64,000 nt of DNA from Ascaris suum (taxonomy: Eukaryota; Nematoda; Chromadorea; Rhabditida; Ascarididae), in assembly GCA_013433145.1 (NCBI GenBank), contig CM024179.1:7723300-7787299 (forward strand). The letters run 5' to 3'. Numbering within the stretch: position 1 is the stretch's first letter; each line of letters begins with the position of its first letter. The notes beneath the pieces were generated by a model that searched no databases, was not told the origin of the DNA, and saw only the letters and a program-made list of their open reading frames with translations. Positions 1-10,439 of this stretch are shown here, in pieces. Made by a program: the position numbers and the translations under genes.

Positions 1-519
1 TCCTTGTGATTCTTTATGAAATACTTGAAATTTTTTGATGAGATATAATAGTTTTTTTTTGTTAGTTGATAGTCTCGATGCAACGTTTGCGAAAATATTT
101 TAAGAGGACATAAATAAATAAGTATGGAAAATTCATATTTGAAATATACCAAAATTTCTCTTATGTTTATTAGAGGTTTCACTCCTCATTTCGAAATAAT
201 ATCGAGGGAAAATTTTGTGAGATAAGTGGAAATGCAATTTATTTTTTGATTGTTTTTTTAAATTTGGAGTTATATTAAAGGGTACTACAATAATTGCAAT
301 TGTTAAAGTGTTTTTTAAATGAAATTTTATGAGCACTAAGAGTTTATTGTATAAAATTTATTTTTTGCATAATCGCTCCCTCCTTTCCATCTCTTTGCTC
401 CCTGCCACCATCCCCCACATCCCCCTCCCATCCATCTCCCGACCCCTCCCTTTAATCTTCTTGCCGTCGATTCTGTTCCAGAGAAGAAACATGAGCTGAA
501 GCGTTGCATCATTTTACAG
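1..519. other. SMARCAL1 intron (upstream exons outside the window)
   Basis: AT-rich, with a C-rich stretch at 376-450. No exon carrying the expected Walker A or PSS-type motif was found here, so the preceding coding exon should lie left of the window. The acceptor TTTTACAG ends at 519. Confidence 0.55.
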
Positions 520-3500
520 CAAATCAAGACGTTCTTACCTTCGGTGAATAATATGTGTATATTGGAGAAAGGCAGTGATCAATTACCAATGCAGAAATCT
601 GCATCGACAGTCGCAATAATGAGCTATGATTTGATGGTAATTAAACGAAAACATCTACTCGAATATGCATTTCAAGCAATTGTCTTTGTGAGTGTTTTTT
701 TTCATACCTGTGATTTATTCGAAAATTTTATAAATTATGGCGAGGTGACAAATTTTCAATACAAAAAAATCGAGAAAAGATAATTTAGAGAAATGGATCA
801 CATTAAGGAAATGCACTGACAAAATAGAATTACTTCATTTATCGTTTTGTTTGGATGATTTGAACCCGTGTCTAACGAAAAATGAGATCTACAAGTCTTA
901 GATGATGGTTTGGAGAGGGATGATGAATACTTCTGATTTAAAATGGTCCTTCCGAAATTTGAAATGAGCTTTATACCCATCCGTCAAGAGATCTCTGTGA
1001 AACAACGACTTACCTATTTTAATTCAGAAGGGCCTTCAGATTCGTTCGCGGTGTTGTTCGTTTTTATGATTTCTTTATTGTTTTTATTTTATTTTACTCG
1101 TTTTTTCAATTTTTGTTTATTTTTCAGGATGAATCACATATGATAAAAGATGGGCAAGCACAAAGAACTAAAGTTGCTACCGATATTTCGGTTAGTTTTT
1201 ATTTGATTGCTTATCGCTAGCTTCTTTGCTGAACAGATGATATCTCGTTAGGTTGCTAGGCGAAGCTTTGGTGTGCCGAGTGGATTTAGCGGGACTCATA
1301 TGATGTTACGAAGGGAAATTGGAATGTTTATTAGTAAGGAGGGAGGAGGAACGATGGAGCTTATTTATTGTCAGGAAGGATTGGTAGTGGTGCTGTATTT
1401 TGAGTGATACATATTTGTTTTAATGGGTAAATATGCTAGCTTATTGGGGGGAGGGAGGGCAGCTTGAAGGGTGGATATTCTGTCGTGTTGCTTTACGCTT
1501 TCTGCGAAAAAGGTTGCATTTTCTTTCACTTGTTAGATATTTTTATTATAATCTTCAGGAGTTTTTGATAAATTTTTTGTTGATATTTTTAATGAATTTC
1601 TTAACTTTATTATTCTGTTTTTGCTTGGCAAATACTACGAGTACAGTATGAAAAAAGGTAATGATTAATTAGTAATAGTCAATATTTTCGTTAAAAATGA
1701 ATACACCAACAAAATGTTTCTAGCATCCTTTTTTAGGGAGGAGATATTACCCAAGAGTTATTTGAACATAGTTGCAGATTTCTAGGAAAAGAAGAAGACT
1801 GAGAGCTGAGGTCTGGCTGAAGAAGCCATATATCTATGCACCGAGCATAATTACTAGGAAACAGTGTATCCCACTTATCCAACTATATTTTAGACAAAGT
1901 AAACTTGCATTTAACTGCTGTTGCTGTTGAAGATACTGGTCGAAATTCTAAGCTGCAGATTATATTCACTTGCGCAAATTGATTTTCATGCTGTTATGAT
2001 CCACAGCATTTTAATTATTTACTGCGATGCGGCTATGTTTAATCAAAATATCTATAGAAGAAGGCATTACGTGTGATCTTACTAAGTGGTACGCCAGCGT
2101 TATCACGTCCGGTGGAGTTATTTTCGCAGATTCGAATAATCGACCCAAAGATATTTCCGAATTTCCGTGACTTCGCAATTCGATACTGTGATGGAAAACA
2201 AGGACGTTTCAGTTTCGAAGCAAAAGGATGCACGAATAGTGAAGAATTGGCACTCATTCTATCGAATAGTATTATGATTAGGTGGATTTTTAATTTAATT
2301 CAATTATCGTTTTTTAAATGAAAAGATTTATTTTTGACAATGATTTAATTTATTATTGTGTAAAAGCGATCATTACAAGAAATTAAAGTAGGCGTTTTGT
2401 GTTTTTATTATTGAATTATTGGTTATGTTTTTATTGCGATTATGTATATTTTTTATTATTTTGGCTAATTTTTCATTCATTGAATGCTAATGATGGCTAA
2501 GCAACATTTGAAATATAATTTAATTATTTCGAAGTAGAAAATTTCAGTGGCAAATAAAAAAGTTTGAAAATTTTTCTTAGAGTAGAAGGAAGCATTTATG
2601 GAAATTTTTGAATAAGTTTGCGCTCTCTTCGATTATCAACTCTTATTTATTGTTATGCAAATATGAATATTTTCAGTTAGTTTGTATAATGTATATATAC
2701 AGGTGGGATAAGAAAGCTTCAAGTTTACTATGGCCTGTTCATGCGTTTTAGTCGATGCATTTTGTTGGTATAGATGGGAATTAACTCGCCGTTTGTCTGT
2801 ATGAATTGTCGGTAAGACTCCGATTTTCCTTTGCCTCACCTCACATCGTTTCGTTCCCTCTGGGTGATAGTTATTATGGTCAAGGGTAGTAGTACCACTT
2901 CATAGTGGCACTATTTTTATTTTTTATTTGTTCATCTTGCGTTTTACGGTGTTTTTTTAAAATTTATTTCTTCATAGGAGACTGAAAAAAGATGTGCTGG
3001 ACGACTTACCTGAAAAGCGTCGCGAAGTGGTTTTTCTTAACGATGGCTCTATTGATGTTAATATTTCGAATCTGCGATCTGCGAAGGCTGCATATCACGG
3101 CGCTGCGGTATTTATTTCCGTTATCACGTTGTGTTTTTTACACATTTTTGTAGGTTTGTATAAAAACACATCATTGCGAGATCATTCATTTACACGTGAG
3201 TACGTATGTATATTTGTCCTATCGGTAGTTTGTCCTGAGCTACAGTTATAGTAGGACTCGGCGTACACAATTCACAGCCTAGGTCAGCCTTCTTTTCTTG
3301 TGGGAAACAAATGGTCACTAATGGAAAGTCCACGTTGTGGATTTGTAAGACTGAAGTATTGTTCATTCAAATGTAAGTATTCATTCATAATGCATTTGCG
3401 GTACTTGACAAATTTCGTTGGTTTTTTGAAGTGGATAATTGGTTTATAGAAAGGGTATTAAATCCGAATAGGAGTCCGTTCGTGTGAATCGTTGGTCCAT

Positions 3501-5593
3501 TTTTCTGCGGTTATATTTTGATTTACCTCTGATTGGTGAAAGAAAGAGGAGCTGTGTTTGAAGGATAAAGATACAAAGCATCAATGCCTTGTTGGATATT
3601 ACTATGAGACCGGTATCGCAAAAGCGAAAAGTGTTGCGTCTCATATTGTGGACAATTTTTTCTATGAGGGTGCACCACGAAGGAAAGTATTGGTATTCGC
3701 ACATCATCAGGTTGTGCTTGATACAATCTCCATGTATGTGACCAAAAAAGTAAGCCTTTCGTTTTTTCTTGGCTTTTTTTTCACATCCGCTGAAATTTTG
3801 CCTAGGATATCGTTTAAGACGTCGTCATGGTGAATCTAAGAAAAAGAAGAAAATTACCGATACACATTTTCATATTCCTATTGCAGTGCACAGTTCACAC
3901 GTGACTTTTTATTTGAGTTGAGGTGAGCATTTTAAGTTCTTATTCAGAAGCTATTTTCTCATTTTTGGTGTTCACAGGGTTTACAAACCTTTGTTTGATT
4001 AGTAACTGTTATGATATGACCACAAAGTAATATTTGCGCAGTGCTTTGTGTGCTTATTCGTTTAATTTTGAAAAGCCCGGATTTATTAAAATCGCAGACA
4101 GCTGTTGAGACGCATAGTTGGTTTTTTGCGCCGTTTGTTGCACTACCTGCCACTGATTGCTGCTCTGGGGTGCAAGGATGGACTGTGAAAGGGGATAGTC
4201 TCTTTATTCCGGTAGTTTTGTGAGCCTGTTTCAGGGTCTGAGGTCAATTCGTATAGATGGAACAACAGCATCAAAATCACGCGAGGAGCAATGTCGTCTT
4301 TTTCAAGAGGACGACGATGTAGTTGTAGCTATTTTGTCGATGACAGCAGCAGGCCTTGGTATCACTCTCACGGCGGCGACGGTCGTCGTATTCGCCGAAT
4401 TGCATTGGAATCCTGGGGTGACGTTGTAATTAACCTGTTGGTTTCAAGGATCTTTGTGTGAGAGAAGTTCAAGACGGACTTTTCATGTTAACTTCACTTT
4501 GCCGTGCTTCCTAGAGCTGAGGGCCTATCGCCAGAAAGTGAAAAAAGAAGACCTCTGAAGAAGAAGACTATTTTGAAGAGACCTCTGGATTTTTCCTTGT
4601 GAAAGTTTTTGGCAATCTGACACCAATAATGTGGGCCGTACTTTCGAGTTCAGACTATCTGCTTCGGTTCGGCGCTGTCGTTTATGTTTTCAGGAATATC
4701 GCTAAGCTTCGCCTTCTCTCTATTTTTGATCATGATTTGAAGTGCTCTTAAGTATAGAGGGCCCCTTGCAGACGCTAAAACAAGCAGAAGATCGAGCTCA
4801 TCGAGTGGGACAAACAGATTCTGTCTTTGTGCAGTATCTGCTTGCAAATAGGACAGCTGATGACGTAATGTGGCCATTGATACAAAGGAAGCTTGATGTG
4901 CTTGGATCCTGCCATCTATCTTCTGATTCCTATAAGGTTATTCTGCCTTTTTCACTTTGATTCTGCTGTTATAGCTGTTTCAGGATATTTTTATACGTCT
5001 GCCAGTTATATTTTAGTTGGCGCACAGCTATATTCATTATCAGTTGTGGATACTAGGTCATGATTTAAATAAAAAATAACCAGATCATCTTTGTTTTGGG
5101 TGGTTTAGATCGATTAAATCCTTTCCCACCCTCCGCCGACTCCCCGATCTTCGCAAATTTATACTCTTTCTATGAATTTCGAAGTTAATTTCATAAATAG
5201 TTTCAATTTTTATGTAGTTTTTTGTACTTTTGAAATTTGTGAAGGTCATGCTTAAGTAGCCCTATGTAGCTCTTCGATTATAGCTGACGATCTTAGAAAT
5301 TTTGTAAGTTCAGCAAATGCAGGTATGGAGAACGTTTGAACTTTAAAAGATGTGTGTTCGTTTTAGCTCAGTTGAGATTCCTCTTTCCTCACTTCCTTCA
5401 CAAGGAAAGGCGAAGACTCTAATGGTAAAATAAAGGTTCGACGCGGTAACCAATTCTTTCTGAATGGTATCCCATTACAGTCTCATTCTTTCAGGAAGCG
5501 GACAGTGTACAGAAGAATGTGCACAACCTGGCCTCGGGGATTGTAGAATATTTTCCATTGGTTAAAAGGAATAAACCGAGTGAAGACGGGTAA
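520..5593 (+). CDS. SMARCAL1: SMARCAL1/HARP-type SNF2 annealing helicase, 3' half (5' exons off the window)
   Basis: ATP-driven strand-annealing helicase that acts in the nucleus on RPA-coated and stalled replication forks. Predicted exons: 520-687, 1128-1190, 2058-2281, 2978-3107, 3543-3749, 4235-4417, 4772-4936 and 5495-5593. All phases agree and give the last 412 residues. Seen in order: a segment ending AFQAIVF, the DESH Walker B box at 1128, motif III LLSGTPALSRP at about 2070, RRLKKDVLDDLPEKRR, the lobe-2 segment RKVLVFAHHQVVLDTIS, SIRIDGTTASKSREEQ, motif V SMTAAGLGITL, FAELHWNPG, and motif VI QAEDRAHRVGQ. FAHH, FAEL.WNPG and the TADD..WPLIQ block are diagnostic of SMARCAL1 rather than other SNF2 proteins. 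The Walker A motif and the HARP and RPA-binding regions must lie left of position 1. The first listed exon could instead begin at 482, in the same frame. The tail after motif VI is short. The gene ends at TAA 5591-5593. Confidence 0.9.
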
Positions 5594-5755
5594 CGCCGAT
5601 GGATCTGTTTTTATAAATTTTGAATTGTTAAATCCCCGTATTGCTTTTCTTGAAGTGGTACTTCTCCCGGTTGTATGTTACACAGATTTTCAAAATAATA
5701 TCCGGAAAAACGGCAACCGGAAAAACATCCTATTGGTGTAGGCAGTCAGTAAGTG

Positions 5756-5822
5756 AATACTTAGCAAAACAAAATCTCTTTCCAATTTTTAGTTGGAAAG
5801 AGATTTTGTTTTGCTAAGTATT
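5756..5822. repeat. Perfect 30-bp inverted repeat with 7-nt spacer
   Basis: The left arm, 5756-5785, is the exact reverse complement of the right arm, 5793-5822. The spacer is TTTTTAG. There is no mismatch in 30 positions, which suggests a recent origin or active maintenance. The repeat lies 163 bp past the SMARCAL1 stop and makes up the 3' end of the minus-strand ORF 5761-6081. It could be a foldback element end, a small-RNA source or a polymerase template-switch scar. Confidence 0.9.
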
Positions 5823-6081
5823 TTGCTAAATTAATTTGTTTTGTTAAATTAATCGTAGTATCTCCGATCAAATTTCTTTCCAGAAAGTCTTTTAAAAAAA
5901 CCGATTCAATTTCTTCAGCTCCGCAGTTTTCAAAGAAGTTTCTTATGCGAATGTTTTCCACTTTTTTGCCTTGGAATTCGTTTTTCGTTTCCTCATGAAA
6001 TAAGTAATCAAAAATAGAAATAAGTGGCGTCCATCGAATTAGGAAATTGGTATTCTCTATTTCTCTTTGATCTTTGCTCAT
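5761..6081 (-). CDS. Orphan 106-aa ORF, possibly from a mobile element
   Basis: Not recognised. The ORF starts with ATG at 6081 and is polar and charged throughout, with no membrane segment. Segments include RWTPLISIFDYLF, ENIRIRNFFENCGAEE and VFLKDFLERNLIG. The last 20 or so codons fall inside the perfect inverted repeat and contain a short internal repetition (LAKYLAKQNLF). An overlapping ORF in another frame (6008-6247, minus) carries KTQYQFMERAKQQVEM, so the two may be one older reading frame broken by a frameshift. It stands alone between SMARCAL1 and repeats. It may be a transposon fragment or a chance ORF. Confidence 0.3.
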   Translation of the reverse strand: MSKDQREIENTNFLIRWTPLISIFDYLFHEETKNEFQGKKVENIRIRNFFENCGAEEIESVFLKDFLERNLIGDTTINLTKQINLAKYLAKQNLFPTKNWKEILFC

Positions 6082-6176
6082 TCATTTCCACTTGTTGTTT
6101 TGCTCGTTCCATAAATTGGTATTGTGTTTTAGAGAAAGTTTTGCATTTACAGATGTGTGCCTTCAGGTGTAGGCAA

Positions 6177-6385
6177 TTATTAGTGAGAGATGCAATTTTG
6201 TAGCTGTTCGGCATTTGCGCCGTACTGAGATCTCTGTTGATTTGCATTGGTCGACTGGTTACATTTATAATTTTATAACTGTCCGACAGTGCGCCCTATT
6301 GAGATTTCTGTTGTTATGTTAGCCTATTAGTGACAACTGTAATTTTGTAGCTGTCCGACAGTTGCGCCATTTTTCAAATTCTTAT
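6177..6385. repeat. Three-copy degenerate tandem repeat, unit about 66-80 bp
   Basis: Three diverged copies start near 6180, 6262 and 6328. Each carries a core like AATTTTGTAGCTGTCCGACA followed by GCGCC, and the first two then continue GAGATNTCTGTTG. The core includes the small palindrome CTGTC-C-GACAG. Coding potential is negligible. Confidence 0.6.
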
Positions 6386-6639
6386 TTATTTGTATTGATC
6401 TCTTGCTACTTTTACGCATATCTTTACTTATGCATACTGCGCTTCTCATGGTTATAATATGGCATGAGAGGATTCGAGGTGTATAAGATGCATGGTAGAA
6501 AAAGAACATTGCATAGTCTAATGTTAGACGCAAGAGGATAAAACGACGTTACATTTTTTGCCTCTAGCAAAAGGATACATCGAAATCTGGAATTTTTTTT
6601 GAACAAGCGTGTTACGGAAGTCAATTTTCCTTCTACGTG

Positions 6640-7400
6640 ATTTTTATATCCCAGTTAATACTGTAATTCCTAATTACTTTATTACTTTTCAGGCGATTAA
6701 GTCCACCTTTAATTCGCATATGTTTGCGAGAATAATTCGAACACTATAGGAGATGGGTGTCGGAAAAACACAGGACTCATTTCCATTCTTCCTTAGCTTT
6801 CCGCAGGGTAATTACGTTGGGTTTTTGATCGCTTCGGTACAACTTGTGGCGTACCTTATCCTGCTATGCATAAGTTTCTTGAAGCACTATGCACAAATCC
6901 CATGCGTCTGCCGTTACGACTCATCGAAATTGTCCATCATGTCCAGCAGTCGTTTAAGTGACGGTTGTTGAAAAGGCATGCGACCGTTTCTGGTGTTTTA
7001 CGTATGTGGTGGTGATTCAGCACACCCGGGTGGTACTGCAAAACGCTTGTTCACGTGGCGAACATTGCGACACACAGTGGCGACGTCATGACCAGGCGCA
7101 GTGATGTGATGGAGATCACATGACATGGCGCGACGATCATATTTCACCACAAATTGTCACGTAGTGACCTCTGTGTAAGCCGTGTTTTTTTTCCATTGTG
7201 GACTCTGTGTGGTGTACGTGTATTTCGATGTCTTCGCCTACTAGCGCGTGTTACGCTTGTTCACCTACCACACCTTCCCACATCTCACGCGAAGTATTTT
7301 GTAAAAAACCGGGTCAAAATTCGTCCATCGAGGGTTGAGATATGACATAGGAGAAATCCGGGAAGCGCACAACAGCACGCGCCTCTGCGCCACACCTCCG
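6640..7400. other. Unassigned GC-richer segment with short broken ORFs
   Basis: GC content rises compared with the SMARCAL1 introns. A plus-strand ORF at 6753 begins MGVGKTQ, which resembles an SNF2 Walker A box but does not continue as one. A shifted frame at about 6829-6960 reads DRFGTTCGVPYPAMHKFLE and RLPLRLIEIVHHVQQSFK before a stop. These read like a decayed coding sequence, perhaps from a mobile element, but no family was recognised. Confidence 0.3.
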
Positions 7401-7580
7401 CATCTTTTCTCACAGACCACACCACTCATCAAGTCGCAGAAAGACATTATGCCAAATAATACACAAAAGGCTCCCACCTTTTGAGCTCGGAAGCACGGAA
7501 GAAGTTATGGATAACGGGCTCGCGCCTTCGGCGCTCGGAAAGACAGGAGTCGAAGAGATGGGTAACAGACTTGCGCCTTT

Positions 7581-7603
7581 GGCGCGATAACGTGAACGAA
7601 AGG
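7581..7603 (+). repeat. Left copy of a 23-bp direct repeat
   Basis: Begins GGCGCGATAACGTGAA. It matches 9006-9028 at 22 of 23 positions. Downstream similarity (AAATAGCA against ATATAGCA) is short. The pair brackets the inverted minisatellite. Confidence 0.75.
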
Positions 7604-7847
7604 GCAAAATAGCACACGATCTTCTGTATCAAATAGATCCCTGTAACCTTTCCAAACGTTCATAACAAAGTTAACATCATTCGAAGAAGGATTGGGGCAC
7701 AAGGGGGTCTACCGCCTCCATTGAACCGTCTGCCTTCTTCCGCGTGCATTTGGTATTGTGGGAAGAGATTAAAATCGTTTCTGTGGCCCCCTAACATTTG
7801 TTTTTATTTACACGGGCAATGCTATTTCCAAAAATTATGCAAAAATT

Positions 7848-7861
7848 CCCCCCCCCCCCCC
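7848..7861. repeat. Poly(C) tract, 14
   Basis: Uninterrupted C run on the plus strand. It is the leftmost of the long G/C homopolymers in the window. Confidence 0.95.
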
Positions 7862-8010
7862 ACACGTTGTGGACCCTCCCAAAGGATTTGCCTGGCACAT
7901 CGAATGGCACAACATTTTCCAGAAGTTTTCATATCAAGGGTTTTTTTCTCACTTGGCATGTAGTCGACAACGTGCGCCACATGATTGCACAGGTAGCGCA
8001 AAAACGTGAA

Positions 8011-8910
8011 CGTAGATCAAGGTAGAAAAAAATACGAGCATAGATCAAAATATGAAGGCAGATCAGAGTATCAGGGCATACCAAAGCATGAAGGTAGATT
8101 AAAGGGGATCAAAATGTGAAGGCAGATCAGAGTGCGTCAAAACATAAAGGTAGATCAAAATATCAAACCCTCACATTTTGATCTACCTTCACGTTCTGAT
8201 CTGCTTTGACCTACCTTCATATCTTGATCCACATTCACATCTTGGTGTACTTTGATATTTTTTTACTTTTTCATGCCTTCATATTTTCATCTACTTTCAT
8301 CTACCTTCACCTTTGATCTACCTTGACTCACCTTCATGGCTTGATCTACCCTCACATTTTGATCTACTTTGACACTCTGGTCCACCTTCATATCTTGATC
8401 TACCTCCATGTTTTTACCTACCTTCATGTTTTTGTCTACTTTGATCTGCCTTCATATTTCGATCTACTTTGGTCCACCTTCACATTTCGATCCGCCTTGA
8501 CCCAAGTCCACATGTTGGTCTACCCTCACATCCTGATCTCCCTTTATATTTTGACCTACTCTGATACCTTGATCTACCTTCGTATGTTGAACTACTTTGA
8601 TTTACCTCCATATTTTGATCTGCTCTGATCTACCTTCACGTTTTGCTTTGGTACCTTGATCTACCTTCATGCTTTGATCTAGCTTCATCTAACTTCACGT
8701 TTTGATCCACTTCGATCCACCTTCACATTTTGATCTACCTTGACCCACCATATCTTGCTCTACCTCCACATTTTGATCTACCTTGATCAACCCTCATGTC
8801 TTTGTCTACTTTGATCTGCCTGCAGATTTTGATCCACTTTGATACTTTGATCTGCATTGGTATTTTGATCTGCTTTGATCTACCTTTACATTTTCATCTA
8901 ACTTGATGGA
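8011..8910. repeat. Inverted 18-bp-unit minisatellite (GATCTACCTTCATATTTT type)
   Basis: From about 8166 to 8910 the plus strand is a degenerate array of 18-bp units GATCTACCTTCANATTTT, mixed with shorter GATCTACTTT units. From about 8011 to 8165 the same unit runs in the opposite orientation (ATGAAGGTAGATCAAAAT), so the array has a head-to-head junction near 8165. One strand is therefore pyrimidine-rich on the right and purine-rich on the left, and GATC recurs dozens of times. Because 18 is divisible by three, the array gives an artefactual repetitive ORF (8323-8628) of ILIYLH type, which is not called as a gene. Confidence 0.85.
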
Positions 8911-9005
8911 GAGTTACTTTTTTCCAAAACAACGGCTACATCCCGATGAAAGCATCGTGAAATATGGTCCGCACCTCTGCGCAAATTTTTCCTACTTTTC
9001 TATTC

Positions 9006-9028
9006 GGCGCGATAACGTGAAGGAAAGG
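9006..9028 (+). repeat. Right copy of the 23-bp direct repeat
   Basis: Same sequence as 7581-7603 apart from one C-to-G change. It lies about 100 bp beyond the end of the minisatellite. Confidence 0.75.
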
Positions 9029-9147
9029 TAATATAGCAATATAGCTTGCAATTTTTTCTGAACATCCTTCTATACATCTGGTAGCTATATTCTCAATGCT
9101 CGGGCGAAAATCTTGGGAAAATAGTTTTAAATGAAGAAATTACAATA

Positions 9148-9640
9148 GTGGAAAGTCAAGCGGTATTGAACCACCAAGCCGCTCCGGAACTCGCTGCACT
9201 TACCATTCAACCAACCCGCTGCTTGCGTCCTAGGCTGTCATCGCCGGCGACACACTCAAGCGAGTGTCTGTTTGTCCCCCAATTGGAACTATTTACTCAA
9301 TATTTGCTGCTAAAGATCGAAGAACGCGGCAAAAATGTATATATCCGTCATCAGCCCATCGAGTTCTATCGTCTGATACCAATACAATGGAAATCCGGGA
9401 CGAAAAATATTTTTCCAAATTTTCTCGGCCTCTTGTAAACTTCCGAGCGTGTTCCGGACATCGTTCGAGGTCTCGGCGAGCTAATGGGAAATCAAAAGAC
9501 CGTTTGCACCCAAATGAAACGGCGGCTGAGAAGAGAACCCCCAAAATTGCAAAAATCGAGATTTCAGAAATTCCGGCCAGTCGAATCAATTTTCAACTTT
9601 TCTTCCGAAGAAGAACAAATTTTACATCGTTTGATAGAGC
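9148..9640 (+). pseudogene. Interrupted ORF, possible element remnant
   Basis: A plus-strand frame is open from 9148 to 9435, broken by one TAA at 9436, then open again to a TAG at about 9655. The second part reads ERVPDIVRGLGELMG, TQMKRRLRREPPKL and SSEEEQILHRLIELLKLY, which looks protein-like. The opposite strand is also open (LAETSNDVRNTLGSL, FRPGFPLYWYQTIELDG, about 9290-9465) behind a plausible TTCCCATTAG acceptor. Which strand, if either, was coding cannot be decided by reading. The start overlaps the tRNA-like element. Confidence 0.3.
9150..9230 (-). repeat. tRNA-like element or SINE head with A and B boxes
   Basis: On the minus strand, TGGTTGAATGG (9213-9203) fits the RNA polymerase III A box and GGTTCAATACC (9172-9162) fits the B box. 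The boxes start 41 nt apart, normal for a tRNA promoter. The B-box region folds as a T arm (GGTGG, TTCAATA loop, CCGCT, with two G-T wobbles). A proper acceptor stem was not found, so a functional tRNA is unlikely. A tRNA-derived retroposon or decayed tRNA is the better reading. Confidence 0.4.
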
Positions 9641-9939
9641 TTTTAAAGTTGTATTAGAAAAAGCAAACGCTGACTCGCTAGGCCTAACCGTAATGGAGAA
9701 AAAAAAACTCTGAATTATCTATTATCGCAAATTTATATACAAAATTCACGTCAATTAATTTTTATAATGAACAAATCAGCTACAGATCTATCCGAAGCCG
9801 AAATATTGTAAAAGAAAAGATCATAGAGGAATGCAAAAAAAAAATCAAGCAAGAAGAGATAAAGGAAAAGTATGCTGATCGCAAGTAGAAGTGAAAACAC
9901 GAACCTATTAGCTCTAAATTTTTTATTTCAGTATTAAAT

Positions 9940-9990
9940 TAAGTTCAGGGGAGCTCCGCCCCCCTGCGCCCCCCTTCATGCTCTGTTTGA
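9940..9990. other. C-rich segment AGCTCCGCCCCCCTGCGCC
   Basis: A short, strongly C-rich stretch at about 9949-9978, preceded by GGGG and a GGAGCTCC palindrome. Such segments often mark ends of repeats or elements, but no partner copy was seen in the window. Confidence 0.4.
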
Positions 9991-10088
9991 TCCGTGTAAA
10001 GTTGTAATTATGCAAAAGCTCAATTGCTGGTGGAATTCCTCCTCAACGCGTTGTGCTCGTCAACACTATCGTCGACTCTACCTCCTCA

Positions 10089-10161
10089 TCACCTCACCCA
10101 CGATAAACGCAACAGCATCTCATCCTGATGGCCACTGTTGTGTTTGTCGTGGGCAAGGTGA
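10089..10161 (+). ncRNA. Hairpin of pre-miRNA size, 27-bp stem
   Basis: Arms 10089-10115 and 10135-10161 pair at 25 of 27 positions when read as plus-strand RNA. Two of those pairs are G-U wobbles, and there is one 2-nt internal loop. The terminal loop is 19 nt. On the minus strand the wobbles become A-C mismatches, so plus-strand RNA folds better. Size and shape fit a microRNA precursor, but a decayed foldback transposon or a chance inverted duplication is also possible. Confidence 0.4.
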
Positions 10162-10439
10162 AGCATGATTCGAATCGTGTCTCGAGCATGGGAGGTTTGG
10201 TCAATTTCTGAACGTAAAACTTGAACTTCCTTCAATCATCGGTCGTTCAAGCTGTGGTATTGGATGAGCAAGTTTACTTCACACGCTTATACTACCTTAT
10301 TATTGGTGTATATCAATTTCATGATAAATTACCAGCACTATGGGTAACTAAAGAGGAGAGTAGGAAATGTAGTAACAGTCGAGTCTTGCAACTTTCGGCT
10401 TTCGAAATTGAAAGAAGAAGTGCGGAGAGTTGCAGTCAG

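Noticed and set aside
841..900. GGGTTCAAATC on the minus strand, like a tRNA B box
   Set aside because: No matching T-arm stem, acceptor stem or A box at the right distance. It lies in a SMARCAL1 intron.
8323..8628. 101-aa ORF of ILIYLH-type repeats
   Set aside because: It is the translation of the 18-bp minisatellite; unit length divisible by three keeps the frame open.
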